64,000 nucleotides of DNA, from the NCBI RefSeq assembly GCF_017068395.1, contig NZ_CP070619.1:930001-994000 (forward strand). The letters are read 5' to 3'. Position numbers and translations under genes: made by a program. The DNA is from Rhodococcus pseudokoreensis (lineage in GTDB: Bacteria > Actinomycetota > Actinomycetes > Mycobacteriales > Mycobacteriaceae). Of the stretch, positions 1 through 10,129 are shown piece by piece (the stretch's first letter is position 1; each line of letters starts with the position of its first letter). The notes beneath the pieces are model-generated. The model had not been told where the DNA came from. It searched no databases and saw only the letters and a list, made by a program, of their open reading frames with translations.

Positions 1-209
1 GCGGCCGCACCGTCCTCACGTTCACCGACGACCCGGGTGTGCTCCGCACCGCGGCCGTCACGCTCGCCGGGGTCGTCAAGCGCGGTGGCATCGACAGGAT
101 CGTGGTCGAGAAGGTGGACGGCGACACCATCCACGGCAGCGACTTCGCACCGATCCTGACCGAGGCCGGGTTCTCGCCCACTCCACGCGGATTCCGGTTG
201 CGGGCCTGA
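1..209 (+). CDS. lhr: Lhr-type ATP-dependent helicase, C-terminal end (partial)
   Basis: The gene starts before the window. Reading from base 3, 68 residues run to TGA at 207-209 and end in FSPTPRGFRLRA. This ending and the immediate linkage to nei2 match the large Lhr helicase of mycobacteria and relatives, a DNA-repair-linked 3'-5' ATP-dependent helicase. Only the tail past the helicase core is visible, so no motor motif can be checked. The stop lies one base before the nei2 start, so the two genes are probably co-transcribed and translationally coupled. Confidence 0.75.
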   Translation, partial: GRTVLTFTDDPGVLRTAAVTLAGVVKRGGIDRIVVEKVDGDTIHGSDFAPILTEAGFSPTPRGFRLRA

Positions 210-210
210 C

Positions 211-960
211 ATGCCCGAAGGCGACACCGTCTGGCGCACCGCCAACTCGCTGCGCGACGCCCTCGAAGGCGAGGTCCTGACCCGGTGCGACGTGCGGGTG
301 CCCCGGTACGCAACCGTCGACCTGTCCGGTGAGGTGGTCGACGAGGTGGTCAGCCGGGGAAAGCACCTCCTCATCCGGGTTGGCGACCACTCCATCCACA
401 CGCACCTGAAGATGGAGGGCGCGTGGCACATCTACGCGCCGGACTCGAGGTGGCGGCGGCCGGCGCACCAGGCGCGCATCGTGCTGGCCACCGAAGACCG
501 GGTGGCGGTCGGATTCTCGCTGGGCATCACCGAGATCCTCCGGCGTGACGACGAGGAGTCCGCGGTCGGCCACCTCGGACCCGATCTGCTGGGGCCGGAC
601 TGGGATGCCGGCACGGCGATCGAAAATCTGCGGGCGGCCGGCGAGCAGCCCATCGGTCTCGCCCTCACCGATCAACGCAATCTGGCCGGTCTCGGCAACG
701 TGTACCGCAACGAAGTCTGCTTCCTCCGCGGCGTCCACCCGTACACTCCGGCGGCCGAGGTGACCGACCTGCCCGCCATGGTCACGCTCGCACATCGCAT
801 GATTCACGCCGACAAGAACAACTCGATCCGTCATCGGCCGTGGGTATACGGGCGCGCCGGACAACGGTGCCGCCGCTGCGGGACGGTGATCGAAGGCCAC
901 GACCTCGGCCGCCAGGAGATCTTCTTCTGCACGTACTGCCAACCACCGAGGGTGGATTAG
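211..960 (+). CDS. nei2: Fpg/Nei-family DNA glycosylase (endonuclease VIII, Nei2)
   Basis: Bifunctional glycosylase/AP-lyase that removes oxidised bases. The protein has 249 residues, normal for the family. After the start Met come Pro2-Glu3 (MPEGDTVWR), the catalytic N-terminus that must be exposed by Met removal, which fixes the start at 211. The helix-two-turn-helix motif is visible around LAGLGNVYRNEV. A C-terminal zinc finger has two CxxC pairs (CRRC and CTYC) about 20 residues apart. It follows the lhr end by one base. Its stop overlaps the stop of the convergent DUF1353 gene by four bases. Confidence 0.93.
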   Translation: MPEGDTVWRTANSLRDALEGEVLTRCDVRVPRYATVDLSGEVVDEVVSRGKHLLIRVGDHSIHTHLKMEGAWHIYAPDSRWRRPAHQARIVLATEDRVAVGFSLGITEILRRDDEESAVGHLGPDLLGPDWDAGTAIENLRAAGEQPIGLALTDQRNLAGLGNVYRNEVCFLRGVHPYTPAAEVTDLPAMVTLAHRMIHADKNNSIRHRPWVYGRAGQRCRRCGTVIEGHDLGRQEIFFCTYCQPPRVD

Positions 961-1688
961 CGCAGGACCGTCGTCGGCGGCCCGAGCGGCGGAGGTCGGC
1001 GCGTGCGCCTGCGGCCGAGCAACCAGGCGGCACCGTCCGGAACCCACAGCACCGCGGCGGTGCCGATCGTCAGCAGATACGTGGGCGCGATCAGAGGCAA
1101 CAGGATGCACCCGAGCAGGGCGACGGGAAAATCTCTGCGCCACACAAGCGACAGCACTACCGGTAGCACGAGCAACAGGGCGGCCAGGCCGAAGTGCAAG
1201 GTCGCCACGGCCCACGGCACGCCCACCACCCAGCACAGCATCCCGAGCACCTGGTGCGTGATCAGCAGGAACCGGGCGACATCGGTGAACGTCCAGAACC
1301 GGCCGACCTCGACGCCGACCCAGAAGATGCGGCTGCGGAACGGTCCGACGCCCTCGTCGAGCAGGGCGAGCCGGAACAGTTCGTCTGCGTGGCGTCGCAG
1401 CGTGTTTCCCTCCGGCCCCAGCGCGCTCGCACGCTTGCAGAGGTCGTCGTGCATGATCGCGGGAAGCAGTTGCCGGCCGTACGGGGTGAGCAGACCCTGC
1501 AGCGGCGCGGGAATCGACGCGAGATCCGTGCGGAGCAGGCACGGCATCGGGGCGCAGCCGGGCACCGTCACCACCGTGTCGCCGTGGACGTAGACGAACT
1601 CGCCGACGAGTTGGAAGAACTTGCGGTCGAGTACCCGGAGTTCGGGTTGCGGGCGAGTCGGATCGTCCACGGACACCTGGAACGGCAT
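957..1688 (-). CDS. DUF1353 domain membrane protein
   Basis: A 243-residue protein of unknown function. The N-terminal ~125 residues look like DUF1353: a beta-rich start, then TDLASIPAPLQGLLTPYG and an HDDLCKR stretch. The last ~110 residues are hydrophobic with about three to four membrane spans, and the tail is basic and proline-rich. ATG at 1688 was chosen over an upstream in-frame start because it begins MPFQV just after the TetR stop; the longer start would overlap that gene. DUF1353 occurs in phage and bacterial proteins without a known activity. It probably shares a transcript with the TetR gene. Confidence 0.7.
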   Translation of the reverse strand: MPFQVSVDDPTRPQPELRVLDRKFFQLVGEFVYVHGDTVVTVPGCAPMPCLLRTDLASIPAPLQGLLTPYGRQLLPAIMHDDLCKRASALGPEGNTLRRHADELFRLALLDEGVGPFRSRIFWVGVEVGRFWTFTDVARFLLITHQVLGMLCWVVGVPWAVATLHFGLAALLLVLPVVLSLVWRRDFPVALLGCILLPLIAPTYLLTIGTAAVLWVPDGAAWLLGRRRTRRPPPLGPPTTVLR

Positions 1689-1695
1689 GCGCACC

Positions 1696-2274
1696 TCACT
1701 CGTGGCCGGCCTTGTTTGCCTCCACCACCAGAGTGACGCAATGCGCGACGAATTGCTCGCGCGACGCGGCAACAGTTCCGTCGAGATATCCGATGAACAG
1801 CGTCGTGAGGGCGCCGACCACCCCGACGGCGACGAGTTGTTTCTCCACCTCGTCGTCGACGGCGGAGAGCTGGTCGTGCACGAGTCCGACGAAGCCGGGC
1901 ATCAGGTCGATGCCCCGCCTGCTCAGCGCGGGCTCGGACAAGGGCGCGAGCAGCAGGACGCGGCCCATGGCGGGATCGTCGACCATCAGTTTCACGAACG
2001 CGTCCACGGCCGCCTCGGCGCGCTCCCGTGCCGTCTCGGTGGACGCCACCGCCGCCACGAGAGCGGCCTGCGCCTCGTCTCCCACCGCGGTGTAGACGGC
2101 GCGCACGAATTCGTCCCGGTCCCGGAACGACTCGTAGAAGTACCGTTCGGTCAGCGATGCCGCGCGGCAGACGGCGCGCACGTTCACGGCGGGCCCGTCC
2201 GCCGCACCGAGCAGCGCGACGCCCGCCCGCAGCAGCGACTTCCGCCGTGCTTCCCGCCGGTCCTCCAGCGTCAC
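1696..2274 (-). CDS. TetR-family transcriptional regulator
   Basis: A 192-residue regulator. The N-terminal helix-turn-helix is clear (VNVRAVCRAASLTERYFYESF, residues ~30-50), with the Y-F-Y-E-S-F signature of the TetR recognition helix region. The rest is an all-alpha ligand/dimer domain. The start is GTG at 2274. It is divergent from the MpaB-like oxygenase gene, and the 53-bp gap holds a 19-bp inverted repeat. That arrangement suggests it represses the oxygenase gene and possibly itself. The ligand is unknown. Confidence 0.88.
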   Translation of the reverse strand: MTLEDRREARRKSLLRAGVALLGAADGPAVNVRAVCRAASLTERYFYESFRDRDEFVRAVYTAVGDEAQAALVAAVASTETARERAEAAVDAFVKLMVDDPAMGRVLLLAPLSEPALSRRGIDLMPGFVGLVHDQLSAVDDEVEKQLVAVGVVGALTTLFIGYLDGTVAASREQFVAHCVTLVVEANKAGHE

Positions 2275-2293
2275 TCTTCTCGCCCCGATCCTT

Positions 2294-2337
2294 GACTACG
2301 CGTGTTGTCAGATCCTAGTCTGACAACGTGCGTAGTC
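2294..2337. promoter_or_regulatory. Long inverted-repeat operator (TetR site) with leaderless promoter
   Basis: Arms 2294-2312 and 2319-2337 are 19 bp each, separated by 6 bp. Seventeen of 19 positions are complementary. The right arm covers the GTG start of the MpaB-like gene at 2328. A TANNNT -10 element (TAGTCT, 2316-2321) ends six bases before that GTG, so the transcript probably starts at the start codon. A bound repressor would block both promoter and start. Confidence 0.8.
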
Positions 2338-3287
2338 ACTTGAACGCGGACGGTACGCCCGTCCCGGCCTCAGCTCCCGTACCCCTCGGCCCCGATTCGC
2401 TGACCTGGAAGTATTTCGGCGACTGGCGCGGAATGCTGCAGGGCGTGTGGGCCGGGTCGATGCAGAACATGCACCCCGGTCTCGGCGCCGGAGTCGAGGA
2501 ACACTCCCGCTTCTTCGACGAGCGGTGGGAGCGGCTCTACCGGTCGCTGTACCCGATCGGCGGCGTCGTCTTCGACGGCGACCGCGCCCAGCAGACCGCG
2601 GAACAGGTCCGGGGATACCACGACAACATCAAGGGGATCGACAAATACGGCCGCAGGTATCACGCCCTCGACCCCGACACGTTCTACTGGGCGCACGCCA
2701 CGTTCTTCATGGGCACCATCCTCACCGGCGACAATTTCATGGGTGGCCTCACCGAGGACCAGAAGCGCCGCCTCTTCACCGAGCACATTCAGTGGTACCG
2801 CCTGTACGGGATGAGCATGCGCCCCGTCCCGGAAACCTGGGAAGCGTTCTGCGAGTACTGGGATCACATGTGCCGCAACGTGCTCGAGGACAACAAGGCG
2901 ACCCGCGACGTCCTCGACCTGTCCGGGCTCGGCGCTCCCCCGTTCCTGTCGTGGCTGCCCGGCCCGGTGTGGGCGATCCTCCGCATCCCGGTGGCGAGGG
3001 GCTTCGTGTGGCTGACGGTCGGCATGTACGACCCACCGGTCCGCGAACTCCTCGGCTACCGCTGGACCACCCGCGACGAGCGCCTGCACACAGTCGTCGG
3101 CCGCGCCGTGAACGCCGCCTTCCGCCTCGTCCCCCGGCGGTACCGCTACCATCCGCGCGCCCGCGCCGGCTGGGACCGTGAGACCGGCCGCGCCCCCGCG
3201 CACGCACCGCTCGTCCACACGCCCCGGCGCAATCTTCCCCCGGTCGACCGGCGCGACGACCCCCAGCACTACAGCCCGAAAGTCTGA
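2328..3287 (+). CDS. MpaB-like (DUF2236) oxygenase-family protein
   Basis: A 319-residue member of the DUF2236/latex-clearing-protein-related family, whose characterised members are heme b oxygenases. Visible family traits are the tryptophan-rich start (LTWKYFGDWRGML), a central TFYWAHATFF segment with a candidate heme-ligand His, and an EAFCEYWDHMC stretch. The GTG start at 2328 lies inside the operator and is consistent with a leaderless mRNA. It is divergent from a TetR gene, a common pairing for this family. The substrate is not known. The C-terminal ~40 residues are basic and Pro-rich. Confidence 0.8.
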   Translation: MRSHLNADGTPVPASAPVPLGPDSLTWKYFGDWRGMLQGVWAGSMQNMHPGLGAGVEEHSRFFDERWERLYRSLYPIGGVVFDGDRAQQTAEQVRGYHDNIKGIDKYGRRYHALDPDTFYWAHATFFMGTILTGDNFMGGLTEDQKRRLFTEHIQWYRLYGMSMRPVPETWEAFCEYWDHMCRNVLEDNKATRDVLDLSGLGAPPFLSWLPGPVWAILRIPVARGFVWLTVGMYDPPVRELLGYRWTTRDERLHTVVGRAVNAAFRLVPRRYRYHPRARAGWDRETGRAPAHAPLVHTPRRNLPPVDRRDDPQHYSPKV

Positions 3288-3471
3288 GTTCCCAGGGAGC
3301 TCACAGGCAACGCCCACATTGCTCACGGGTTCCGGGACGACGCTGAATCACATGGAATTCATCGCTGTTTCAGCCCTCCTCGTCATGGCGCTCTCCGGGG
3401 TCGTCGCCGCACACGCACCGAAAACGCTCGTCCACACTCGCTGACCGCGTGCGCGTGGAATGCTCGGGGCC

Positions 3472-4008
3472 ATGGAGTGGGACCTTCCGAAACTCTTCAA
3501 CCGCCCCGCGCAGCTGACCGACGCCCCGATCGACACCGAGCGTGTCGCCCGGCGCATCAGCGCCTACATCTACGGCAACATCCTCGTCCTCGCCGCGCTG
3601 ATCCCCGTCACCAAGGCACAGGAAACCGTCGGCATCGCGATCGTCGTCGGAGCGGCGCTGTCCACCTTCCTCGCGCACATCTTCGCCGAGTCCGTCGGCC
3701 AGACACTACGTCTCGACCGCACTCTCACCCGAGCCGAACGCAGCAGCGAACTCCGCGACAGTCTGCCCATCCTCACGTCGGCCGTCGTCCCCAGCGTCAT
3801 CCTGTGCACCGCGCTGATCGGCTGGCTCGAGCCGAGGACGGCGCAGTTGATCGCCGAGTTCGCGATGATCACCCGGATCGCGTCGATCAGTTACGTGATC
3901 AGCCGTCTCCGCCGCGAGAAGGTCACGTCCGGCACCCACTGGGCGGCGATCGGCCTTGCCGCCGTCGCGGCGGCCATCGTGGTGATCAAGGTATTTCTGA
4001 CACACTGA
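3472..4008 (+). CDS. Multi-span membrane protein of unknown function
   Basis: About 178 residues. Hydrophobic spans are visible near ISAYIYGNILVLAALIPV, VGIAIVVGAALSTFLAHIF, ILTSAVVPSVILCTALIGWL and the C-terminal AAIGLAAVAAAIVVIKVFL, so about four membrane helices. I do not recognise a named family. ATG at 3472 is preceded by a GGGG stretch; ATG at 3460 is also in frame and would add four residues. Its 3' end overlaps the convergent glpD gene by 23 bases. Confidence 0.65.
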   Translation: MEWDLPKLFNRPAQLTDAPIDTERVARRISAYIYGNILVLAALIPVTKAQETVGIAIVVGAALSTFLAHIFAESVGQTLRLDRTLTRAERSSELRDSLPILTSAVVPSVILCTALIGWLEPRTAQLIAEFAMITRIASISYVISRLRREKVTSGTHWAAIGLAAVAAAIVVIKVFLTH

Positions 4009-5728
4009 CCGGCGGTTCGAGCAGTTCGATCCGCGATTCCGGTGCCGCCGCCCGCAACGCGTCGGCGGACAGGTCGTCCGGCTGCGCCTGCGACTGCACC
4101 TCCGCCTCCACCCGCGCCTGGTACGTCTTCACCTCGCGGTCGATGTCGTCGGCGTCCCAGCCGAGGACCGGAGCGACCAGTTGCGCCACCTGCTCGGCGC
4201 AGTTCACACCCCGGTGCGAGTACTCGATCGCGATGCGGGTGCGCCGGGCGAGGATGTCGTCGAGATGCAGCGCGCCCTCGGCCGCCGCCGCGTACACGAC
4301 CTCGACCTGTAGGTAGGCCGGCGCGTCGGTGAGGGGCTGGAGTAGTTCCGGCTTGTCGGCCGCCAGGTCGAGCACCTCGCCGATCAGTGAGCCGTACCGG
4401 TCCAGCAGGTGCTTCACCCGGTACGGGTGCAGCCCGTACAGCTGGCCGAGGTGCACGGTCTGGTTGACCAGCGCGAAGTAGCCGTCCGCACCCACGAGCG
4501 GCACCTTCTCGGTGATGGACGGCGCCATCCGCGCCGGGATGTCCTCGGCCGCGAGATCCACGGCGTCCTCGGCCATCACGCGGTAGGTGGTGTATTTGCC
4601 GCCCGCGATGGCGATGAGTCCCGGCGCCACGCGCGCGACGGCGTGCTCACGCGACAGCTTCGACGTCTCGTCGCTCTCCCCGGCGAGCAGCGGACGCAGG
4701 CCCGCGTAGACACCGTCGATGTCGTCGTGGGTCAGCGACGTCACCAGCACCTTGTTGACGTGACCGAGGATGTAGTCGATGTCGGCCTTGGTGGCCGCCG
4801 GGTGCGCGAGGTCGAGGTTCCAGTCCGTGTCGGTGGTGCCGATGATCCAGTGGCTGCCCCACGGAATGACGAACAGCACCGACTTCTCGGTGCGGAGGAT
4901 GATCGCGGCGTCGCTGACGATCCGGTCGCGGGGCACCACGATGTGGACGCCCTTGGACGCGCGGACACGGAATCGGCCGCGTTGCCGCGACAGCGCCTGG
5001 ATCTCGTCGGTCCACACCCCCGTCGCGTTGATGACGACGTTCGCCTTCACGTCCGCGGTACGCCCGTCCTCGCAGTCCCGGATCCGTACCCCGGACACCC
5101 GGTCCGCCTCCCGCAGGAAACCGACGACCTGCGTCGACGTCCGCACGACCGCTCCGTAGTGGGCGGCGGTGCGGGCGACGGTCATGGTGTGCCGGGCGTC
5201 GTCGACGACGGTGTCGTAGTACTGTATGCCGCCGGTCAGCGAGTTGCGCTTGAGCCCGGGCGCCATCCGCAGCGCACCCGCACGGGTCAGATGCTTCTGC
5301 GGCGGAACCGATTTGGCGCCGCCCATCCGGTCGTACAGGAAGATGCCCGCCGCCATGTAGGGCCTCTCCCACAGCCGGTGGGTGATCGGGAACAGGAACT
5401 TGAGCGGCTTCACCAGGTGCGGCGCGAGGGTGTTCAGCGACAGCTCACGCTCCCGGAGCGCCTCCCGCACCAGTCCGAACTCGAGCTGCTCGAGGTACCG
5501 CAGTCCGCCGTGGAACATCTTCGACGAACGACTCGACGTTCCGGACGCGTAATCGCGCGCCTCCACCAACGCCACCTTCAGCCCACGGGTGGCCGCGTCC
5601 AGGGCCGCACCGGCCCCGACCACACCACCGCCGATCACGACGACGTCGAACTGTTCGGTCTGCAGCGCGTCCCAGGCGGCATCGCGCTGCCGGGGACCGA
5701 GGAACTGCACACCAGGCTGACTACTCAA
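3986..5728 (-). CDS. glpD: Aerobic glycerol-3-phosphate dehydrogenase
   Basis: FAD-dependent, membrane-associated enzyme oxidising glycerol-3-phosphate to dihydroxyacetone phosphate and passing electrons to quinone. It has 580 residues, normal for GlpD. The N-terminal FAD-binding motif GGGVVGAGAALDAATRG is at residues ~33-49, followed by the family segment SRSSKMFHGGLRYLEQ. The C-terminal ~130 residues match the GlpD C-terminal domain. It is divergent from glpK, with 50 bases between the starts, so the two glycerol-use genes probably share a control region. It occupies the position of M. tuberculosis glpD2, upstream of lpdA. Confidence 0.95.
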   Translation of the reverse strand: MSSQPGVQFLGPRQRDAAWDALQTEQFDVVVIGGGVVGAGAALDAATRGLKVALVEARDYASGTSSRSSKMFHGGLRYLEQLEFGLVREALRERELSLNTLAPHLVKPLKFLFPITHRLWERPYMAAGIFLYDRMGGAKSVPPQKHLTRAGALRMAPGLKRNSLTGGIQYYDTVVDDARHTMTVARTAAHYGAVVRTSTQVVGFLREADRVSGVRIRDCEDGRTADVKANVVINATGVWTDEIQALSRQRGRFRVRASKGVHIVVPRDRIVSDAAIILRTEKSVLFVIPWGSHWIIGTTDTDWNLDLAHPAATKADIDYILGHVNKVLVTSLTHDDIDGVYAGLRPLLAGESDETSKLSREHAVARVAPGLIAIAGGKYTTYRVMAEDAVDLAAEDIPARMAPSITEKVPLVGADGYFALVNQTVHLGQLYGLHPYRVKHLLDRYGSLIGEVLDLAADKPELLQPLTDAPAYLQVEVVYAAAAEGALHLDDILARRTRIAIEYSHRGVNCAEQVAQLVAPVLGWDADDIDREVKTYQARVEAEVQSQAQPDDLSADALRAAAPESRIELLEPPVSVSEIP

Positions 5729-5778
5729 CTCGGGCTCCTGTGAGATGACGACGGATTCATGCCCAGGCTAGTAGCTTC

Positions 5779-7256
<1,478 letters not shown>

Positions 7257-7272
<16 letters not shown>

Positions 7273-8441
7273 CCGGCGTACGCGTCGCCGAGCCTCGCCG
7301 CCGCGCCCGTCAGCACGTCTTCCGAACACGTCGCGAAGCACAGCCGCAGAGCGCTCCGGTGTTCCGCGGCGACGCCGAACGCCGATCCGGGGACGAAGGC
7401 CACACCGTGCTCGACGGCGGTCTGCAGCAGCGCGGCTGTGTCCAGGCCCGAGTCGGCAAACTCGGTCCAGCAGAACATTCCGCCCACGGCCGAGGACACG
7501 CCGGCGCGGTCGCCGAACGTCGAGGCGACACCGTCGGCGAGTGCCCGGGCCCGGGACCCGTAGCGGGCGCGCAGCATCTCCAGGTGCAGATCCAGCCACG
7601 GCTCGTCCGACAGCAGTCCGGCGGCGATCTGATGGGTCAGTGACGAACCGCAGAGGTCCGCACCCTGTTTGAGCAATTCGACGGCCTCGCACACCCGCCG
7701 GTCGCCGTGCAGCCACCCGACCCGCAGCGCGGGTGCCAGGATCTTCGAGGCGCTCGACAGCCGGATCACCCGGTCCGACAGGGCCGCGACGGGCGCGGGC
7801 GGTGGTCCGTCGAAGAAGAGTTCGCCGTACGGGTCGTCCTCGATCACCCAGAAGCCGTAGCGGTCGGCCAGTGCGGCGAGGTGTTCCCGGCGGCCGGCCG
7901 TCAGGACGACGCCGCGCGGGTTGTGGAAATTGCTCACCGTGTGGACGACCGCGGGCCGCAGTCCGGAGTCGAGCAGGCCCTGCAGGGCGGCGGTGTTCAT
8001 GCCGTCGGCGTCGAGCGGGACGGACCGGACGTCGGCCTCCGCAGCACGGAACACCTGCAGCGCGCCGGTGTATGCGGGTTCCTCGACGATCACGACGTCG
8101 CCGGGGTCGAGCAGCACCTGCGCGAGCAGGCTCAGCGCCTGCTGCGAGCCGTGGGTGACGACGACGTCCGCGGCGTCGAGCGGGCGGCCGATCTTGGCGC
8201 CCTCCCGGGCGGCGAGCACGTCACGGAGCTTGCGCAGCCCGGTGGTCTCGCCGTACTGGACGGACGCCGGGTCCGCGAGCGCGAGTTCGGCTTCCTTCCG
8301 GATCCGTTCCCGCGGAATGAATTCGGGGTCCGGCAGCCCGCCCGCGAGGCTGACCACGTCTGGCCGGGCGGTGAGGGTGAGAAGGTCACGGATGGCGGAG
8401 CTGCGCAGACCATCCATGCGGCGGGCAAGTGATTGCGGCAT
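7257..8441 (-). CDS. PLP-dependent class I/II aminotransferase (LysN/MocR-type catalytic fold)
   Basis: Fold-type I aminotransferase of 394 residues. Visible features are the N-terminal [14 protein letters not shown], the [11 protein letters not shown] and [13 protein letters not shown] (cofactor) segments, the SNFHNPRG and [10 protein letters not shown] blocks, the Schiff-base lysine in [15 protein letters not shown], and the C-terminal [13 protein letters not shown] arginine segment. This pattern fits 2-aminoadipate/aromatic or branched-chain aminotransferases; the substrate is open. There is no N-terminal GntR domain, so it is an enzyme and not a MocR regulator. ATG at 8441 is chosen because MPQSLARRM is the conserved family start; an upstream in-frame start would run into a hairpin. 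Confidence 0.85.
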
Positions 8442-8524
8442 GTCGACTCCCAGGAGGCACGTCAAAGCGGAGATCAGGTGAGGAACACCCTGTCCGTCCT
8501 GGGTCTGCGGGGCGGGAGAGCGCC

Positions 8525-8556
8525 GAGGCACGGCCGATGATTTCGGACCGTGCCTC
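8525..8556. terminator. Strong hairpin between lpdA and the aminotransferase gene
   Basis: GAGGCACGG (8525-8533) pairs with CCGTGCCTC (8548-8556), and CCGA (8534-8537) extends the stem against TCGG (8543-8546) with one bulged A, leaving a five-base loop. There is no U-tract. It probably ends the lpdA transcript, but it could also act in the 5' leader of the aminotransferase mRNA. Confidence 0.55.
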
Positions 8557-8580
8557 GACTATCTCACCGCTGGAGCCACT

Positions 8581-8602
8581 ATGTGAAATGCGATTCTCAC
8601 AT
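8581..8602. promoter_or_regulatory. Candidate operator (ATGTGA...TCACAT inverted repeat)
   Basis: ATGTGA (8581-8586) and TCACAT (8597-8602) form an inverted repeat separated by 10 bases. It lies just after the lpdA stop and upstream of the aminotransferase gene. It is compatible with a regulator site, but no matching regulator gene is adjacent, so the role is a guess. Confidence 0.3.
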
Positions 8603-8609
8603 TTCGGGA

Positions 8610-10013
8610 TCAGTCCAGGTCGTCGTGCCGCATCAGCTGGCGAGCCGCCTCGGTGATCGACCCCGTCAACGACGGGTACACCGAGAACGTCGCGGCGAGA
8701 TCGTTGACGGTGAGGTTGTTCTGAACGGCGATGGCGATGGGCAGGATCAGCTCCGACCCGTTGGGGGCCACCACCACGCCGCCGATCACCACGCCCGTTG
8801 CAGGGCGGCAGAAGATCTTCACGAAACCGCGGCGCAGGCCGGACATCTTCGCGCGCGGGTTGGTGTTGAGCGGGAGCATGACGGTGCGGGCAGGCACCTC
8901 GCCGTCGTCGATCGCGGCCTGGCTGACGCCGACGGTCGCGATCTCGGGGCGGGTGAACACGGCCGACGCCACGGTCTTCAGCTTGATGGGGCTGACGCCC
9001 TCGCCGAGCGCGTGGTACATCGCGATGCGGCCCTGCATGGCGGCGACCGACGCCAGCGGCAGCAGACCGGTGCAGTCACCTGCCGCGTAGATCCCCGACA
9101 CCGGCGTCCGTGACACCCGGTCCACCCGCAGGTAGCCACCCTTGTCGAGTTCGATGCCGACCTTCTCCAGCCCGAGACCCTGCGTGTTGGGGACCGAACC
9201 GACGGTCATCAGGGCGTGGCTGCCCTCGACGGTGCGGCCGTCCGCGAGGACGACGACGATGCCGTCCTCGGTGCGCTTCACGGCGTCGGCCCTGGCGTGC
9301 TTGACGAGGGTGACACCACGTTCGGCGAGGACGTCCTCGAGGACGAGGGCGGCGTCGGCGTCCTCACCGGGCAGGACGCGGTCGCGGCTGGACACCAGGG
9401 TGACCTTGACACCCATCTCGGTGTAGGCGGACACGAACTCGGCACCGGTCACACCGGAACCGACGACGACGAGGTGCGTGGGCAACTCCTCGAGGTCGTA
9501 GAGGTCGCGCCAGGTCAGGATCCGCTCGCCGTCCGGCTCCGCCCCGGGGATCACCCGGGGGCTCGCGCCGGTGGCGATGAGGACGACGTCCGCGTCGAGC
9601 GTCTTCTTCTCACCGTTCTCGAGGGTCGCACACACCTGATGCGACGCCATGCCGAGCCGCTGGTCGGTGAGCTCCGCGGTGCCCGACAGCAGTTCGACAC
9701 CGACGGTCTGCAGGCGGGTGCGGATGTCGGAGGACTGCGCCTGCGCGAGGCTCTTCACGCGGGCGTGGATCTGCGGCAGAGCGACCGTGGCCTGCTCGGG
9801 GTCGAGCGCAATCCCCAGGTCGGTGGCGCGCCGCATGTCGGTGCGCACTCCGGTGGAGGCGATGAAGGTCTTGGACGGAACGCAGTCGAACAGAACGCAG
9901 GCGCCGCCCACCCCGTCCGAATCGATCAAGGAGACGGAGGCGCCGTGCTGTGCGGCCACCAACGCTGCCTCGTATCCGGCAGGCCCGCCACCAATGATCA
10001 CGATTCGGGTCAT
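8610..10013 (-). CDS. lpdA: LpdA-type flavoprotein (NAD(P)H quinone reductase)
   Basis: A 467-residue flavoprotein of the pyridine nucleotide-disulfide oxidoreductase family. FAD-binding GGGPAGYEAALVAAQHGA is at residues 8-25, and the NAD(P)-binding VVGSGVTGAEFVSAYTEMG is central. The region where lipoamide dehydrogenases carry a redox CxxxxC reads GGACVLFDCVPSKTFIAS. M. tuberculosis LpdA (Rv3303c), in the same genome position after glpD2, acts as a quinone reductase and not as a lipoamide dehydrogenase. That function is inferred here from position and similarity. It is divergent from the GGCT-like gene. Confidence 0.88.
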   Translation of the reverse strand: MTRIVIIGGGPAGYEAALVAAQHGASVSLIDSDGVGGACVLFDCVPSKTFIASTGVRTDMRRATDLGIALDPEQATVALPQIHARVKSLAQAQSSDIRTRLQTVGVELLSGTAELTDQRLGMASHQVCATLENGEKKTLDADVVLIATGASPRVIPGAEPDGERILTWRDLYDLEELPTHLVVVGSGVTGAEFVSAYTEMGVKVTLVSSRDRVLPGEDADAALVLEDVLAERGVTLVKHARADAVKRTEDGIVVVLADGRTVEGSHALMTVGSVPNTQGLGLEKVGIELDKGGYLRVDRVSRTPVSGIYAAGDCTGLLPLASVAAMQGRIAMYHALGEGVSPIKLKTVASAVFTRPEIATVGVSQAAIDDGEVPARTVMLPLNTNPRAKMSGLRRGFVKIFCRPATGVVIGGVVVAPNGSELILPIAIAVQNNLTVNDLAATFSVYPSLTGSITEAARQLMRHDDLD

Positions 10014-10116
10014 CTGTCCTCCAATTCACCTGACGACCGGGGTCTCCGGCCGGCTTTTCCTACGATCGCAGCGCGTCGTGTCGTGCACTGCATGCAACAG
10101 ATTACTAGCCACCGTT

Positions 10117-10122
10117 TAGGCT
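10117..10122 (+). promoter_or_regulatory. -10 element of a probably leaderless promoter
   Basis: TAGGCT fits the actinobacterial TANNNT -10 pattern and ends seven bases before the GTG start at 10130. That places the transcript start at the start codon. No Shine-Dalgarno is present. Confidence 0.5.
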
Positions 10123-10129
10123 TGCCGCC

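Noticed and set aside
76-1542. Long minus-strand open frame over lhr/nei2
   Set aside because: It is the shadow of nei2 in high-GC DNA. Its Arg/Pro/Gly-rich translation has no domain pattern, and real genes occupy both strands there.
3352-3444. A 30-codon hydrophobic frame starting MEFIAVSALLVMALSG
   Set aside because: No Shine-Dalgarno or promoter is visible and it is very short. It could be a small membrane peptide, but I cannot support it.
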